Shown here piece after piece: positions 56,723 through 58,155 of a stretch of 58,155 nucleotides of DNA (positions within the stretch are counted from its first letter, which is position 1; each line of letters opens with the position of its first letter). Origin of the DNA: Scleroderma bovista (taxonomy: Eukaryota; Basidiomycota; Agaricomycetes; Boletales; Sclerodermataceae); contig JAYMGJ010000246.1 of NCBI GenBank assembly GCA_037178675.1, positions 1-58,155 of the forward strand, given 5' to 3'. The position numbers and the translations under genes are program-made. Below the pieces are notes generated by a model. It had not been told where the DNA came from. It made no database searches and worked only from the letters and a program-made list of their open reading frames with translations.

Positions 56723-58155
56723 GTCCTCCAGAGTGCAAGTCACTTTTGGAAACACACTTTGCTAAATTATTACAAGAGAATGAGTCCCAGGAAACTTGGG
56801 TGCAAGCTTTGAAAGCTCATGAATAAAAGATCACTATCAATGAGTCAACCCTGGAAGAAGCTCAGAAGCAGATGCCTAAAGAATACTGGGAGTGCTTAGA
56901 CATATTTAGTAAAAAGTTGTTAGAGCCCATGCTGCTTAGAAAACCTTGGGATCATGGAATTGATCTAAAAGAAGACTTCCTGCCCAAGAAGGGAAGACTT
57001 ATTCCGCTCTCTGTTGATGAGCAAAAAGAAGTTGAATTGTTCCTTGATGATCAACTTGCAAAAGGATATATTTGGCCTTCTATTAGTCAACAGACATTGC
57101 TGGTCTTCTTTATCCCAAAAAAGGACAGCAAGAAGTGCATGGTACAGGATTACCAATATGTGAACGACTGGACAATTAAGAATAACTATCTGCTGCCACT
57201 TATCGCTTGTTGACAAGCTCAAGGGTTGTAAGCTCTTCACAAAGATGGATCTTGGGTGGGGTTATAACAATGTGAGGATTCGTGAGGGCAACAAATGGAA
57301 AGCTGTGTTTGTAATGCACAAAGGGGCTTTTGAGCCATTAGTTATGTATTTTGGTCTCTGTAATTCACCTGCAACATTCTGGAAGATGATGAATGAGATC
57401 TTCCACGATATGTCGGATGTCTATGTGGTGTACATCAATGACCTTATGATATTTACGAATACATACAATCAGGAAAGACATGATAGGATTGTGTTGGAAG
57501 TTTTGAAACATTTACATGATAATGATCTTTACATCAAACCTGAGAAGTGTTACTTCAGAGTCACCAAAGTCGACTTCCTCAGAATGATTGTTTCACATGA
57601 TGGGATCAAAATGGACCCTGAAAAGGTTAACACTATTTTGAAGTGGCCAGAGCCAATGAATGTCAAGCAGGTTCATGCATTCTTAGGCCTCGGCAACTTC
57701 TATAGATGCTTTATTAAAGATTATGTGATCATGGCTAGACCCATGATGGACCTTACATGTAAAGACACTATATTTAACTTTGGAGAAAAGGAATGCGCTG
57801 CATTTGAAGCTTTGAAAGCCACTTTTACTTGTGCTCTGGTACTACAGTACCCCAATCAAGACTGTGAATTCCGCCTGGAAACAGACATGTCTGAATTTGC
57901 CATTGGGGGAGTGATATCCATGAAGTGCAAAGATGGTGAATTCAGACCTGTCACATACATGTCACATTCTATGACGCCACCCAAACGAAATTATCCTGTT
58001 CATGACAAAGAAATGCTGGCCATTATAAAGGCAACTGAGGCCTGGCACCATTATCTCAAAGCCACCTCTTATCCTTTTGAGATCTATACAGACCATCATA
58101 ATTTAATGTATTTCACAAAGTTGCAGAATCTCTCTAAGCACCAAGTGTGCTGGCA
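56723..58155 (+). pseudogene. Gypsy-E pol fragment (RT and RNase H), runs off the window
   Basis: The first frame (56872-57213) codes the RT start (PKEYWECLDIFSKKL, VFFIPKKDSKKC). A frameshift near 57210 is followed by an uninterrupted frame, LVDKLKGCKLFTKMDL, open from about 57213 to the last base. It holds the RT palm (VYVVYINDLMIF, where YxDD is expected), KPEKCYF, FLGLGNFYR, RNase H LETDMSEFAIGG and TDHHNLMYF. It belongs to a different gypsy lineage from A and B. The 5' part is cut at 56722 by the Gypsy-A2 LTR. The Asn in YIND and the frameshift mark it as dead. Confidence 0.9.

Overview
The window looks like nuclear DNA of an agaricomycete (mushroom-forming) basidiomycete. It has very short introns (43-88 nt, mostly about 50) with GT..AG borders, a heme-thiolate peroxidase gene, a NACHT-WD40 fungal NLR, chromodomain Ty3/gypsy elements, a Helitron, a hAT element and a gene resembling the DUF6589 family. 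These assignments rest on motifs recognised by eye; no search was run.

Layout. 1-5465: a two-exon heme-thiolate peroxidase gene (2120-3018, minus) in otherwise gene-free sequence. 5466-10945: a Helitron with a small probable OB-fold gene, a five-exon Rep-helicase gene broken by one TAG, and a hairpin plus CTAG 3' end. 11740-17007: an apparently intact eight-exon NLR with 14 nearly identical WD40 repeats. 17484-20590: LTR relics, a perfect 17-bp minisatellite and a LINE fragment. 20595-23789: a truncated hAT element. 23790-58155: a stack of retrotransposons nested inside one another, with five target-site duplications (TSDs) matching perfectly, one clean 4-bp TSD and one diverged TSD.

The stack, outermost first. 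A degenerate gypsy element (here Gypsy-E, from 56723) is abutted by Gypsy-A2 (minus, about 25891-56722). Gypsy-A2 contains Gypsy-B (minus, 26046-44296, TSD CTGAG), a solo LTR-A (TSD ACAAG), a 5.8-kb terminal-inverted-repeat (TIR) element carrying RecQ-like and DUF6589-like genes (48118-53960), a solo LTR-B (TSD CCATC) and a hAT-type MITE (8-bp TSD CTGGTGAA). Gypsy-B contains Gypsy-A (plus, 32108-42690, TSD GTTCC). Gypsy-A contains a 2.1-kb solo LTR-C (TSD CCGC) and a solo LTR-A (TSD CATTC). The names LTR-A, LTR-B, LTR-C and Gypsy-A, A2, B, E are local labels.

Three things stand out. (1) Gypsy-A and Gypsy-B each carry, antisense between pol and the 3' LTR, a spliced gene for a coiled-coil plus cysteine-cluster protein with its own TATA-like box. 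(2) Both end gag on the heptamer A AAA AAA, with pol open in the -1 frame. (3) The 5.8-kb element pairs a RecQ-like helicase with a convergent DUF6589-like gene between 236-bp TIRs that differ at only three positions, so DUF6589 may be a transposase. Most disabling changes in the stack look like CpG to TpG/CpA decay, including five active-site replacements in the otherwise open pol of Gypsy-B.
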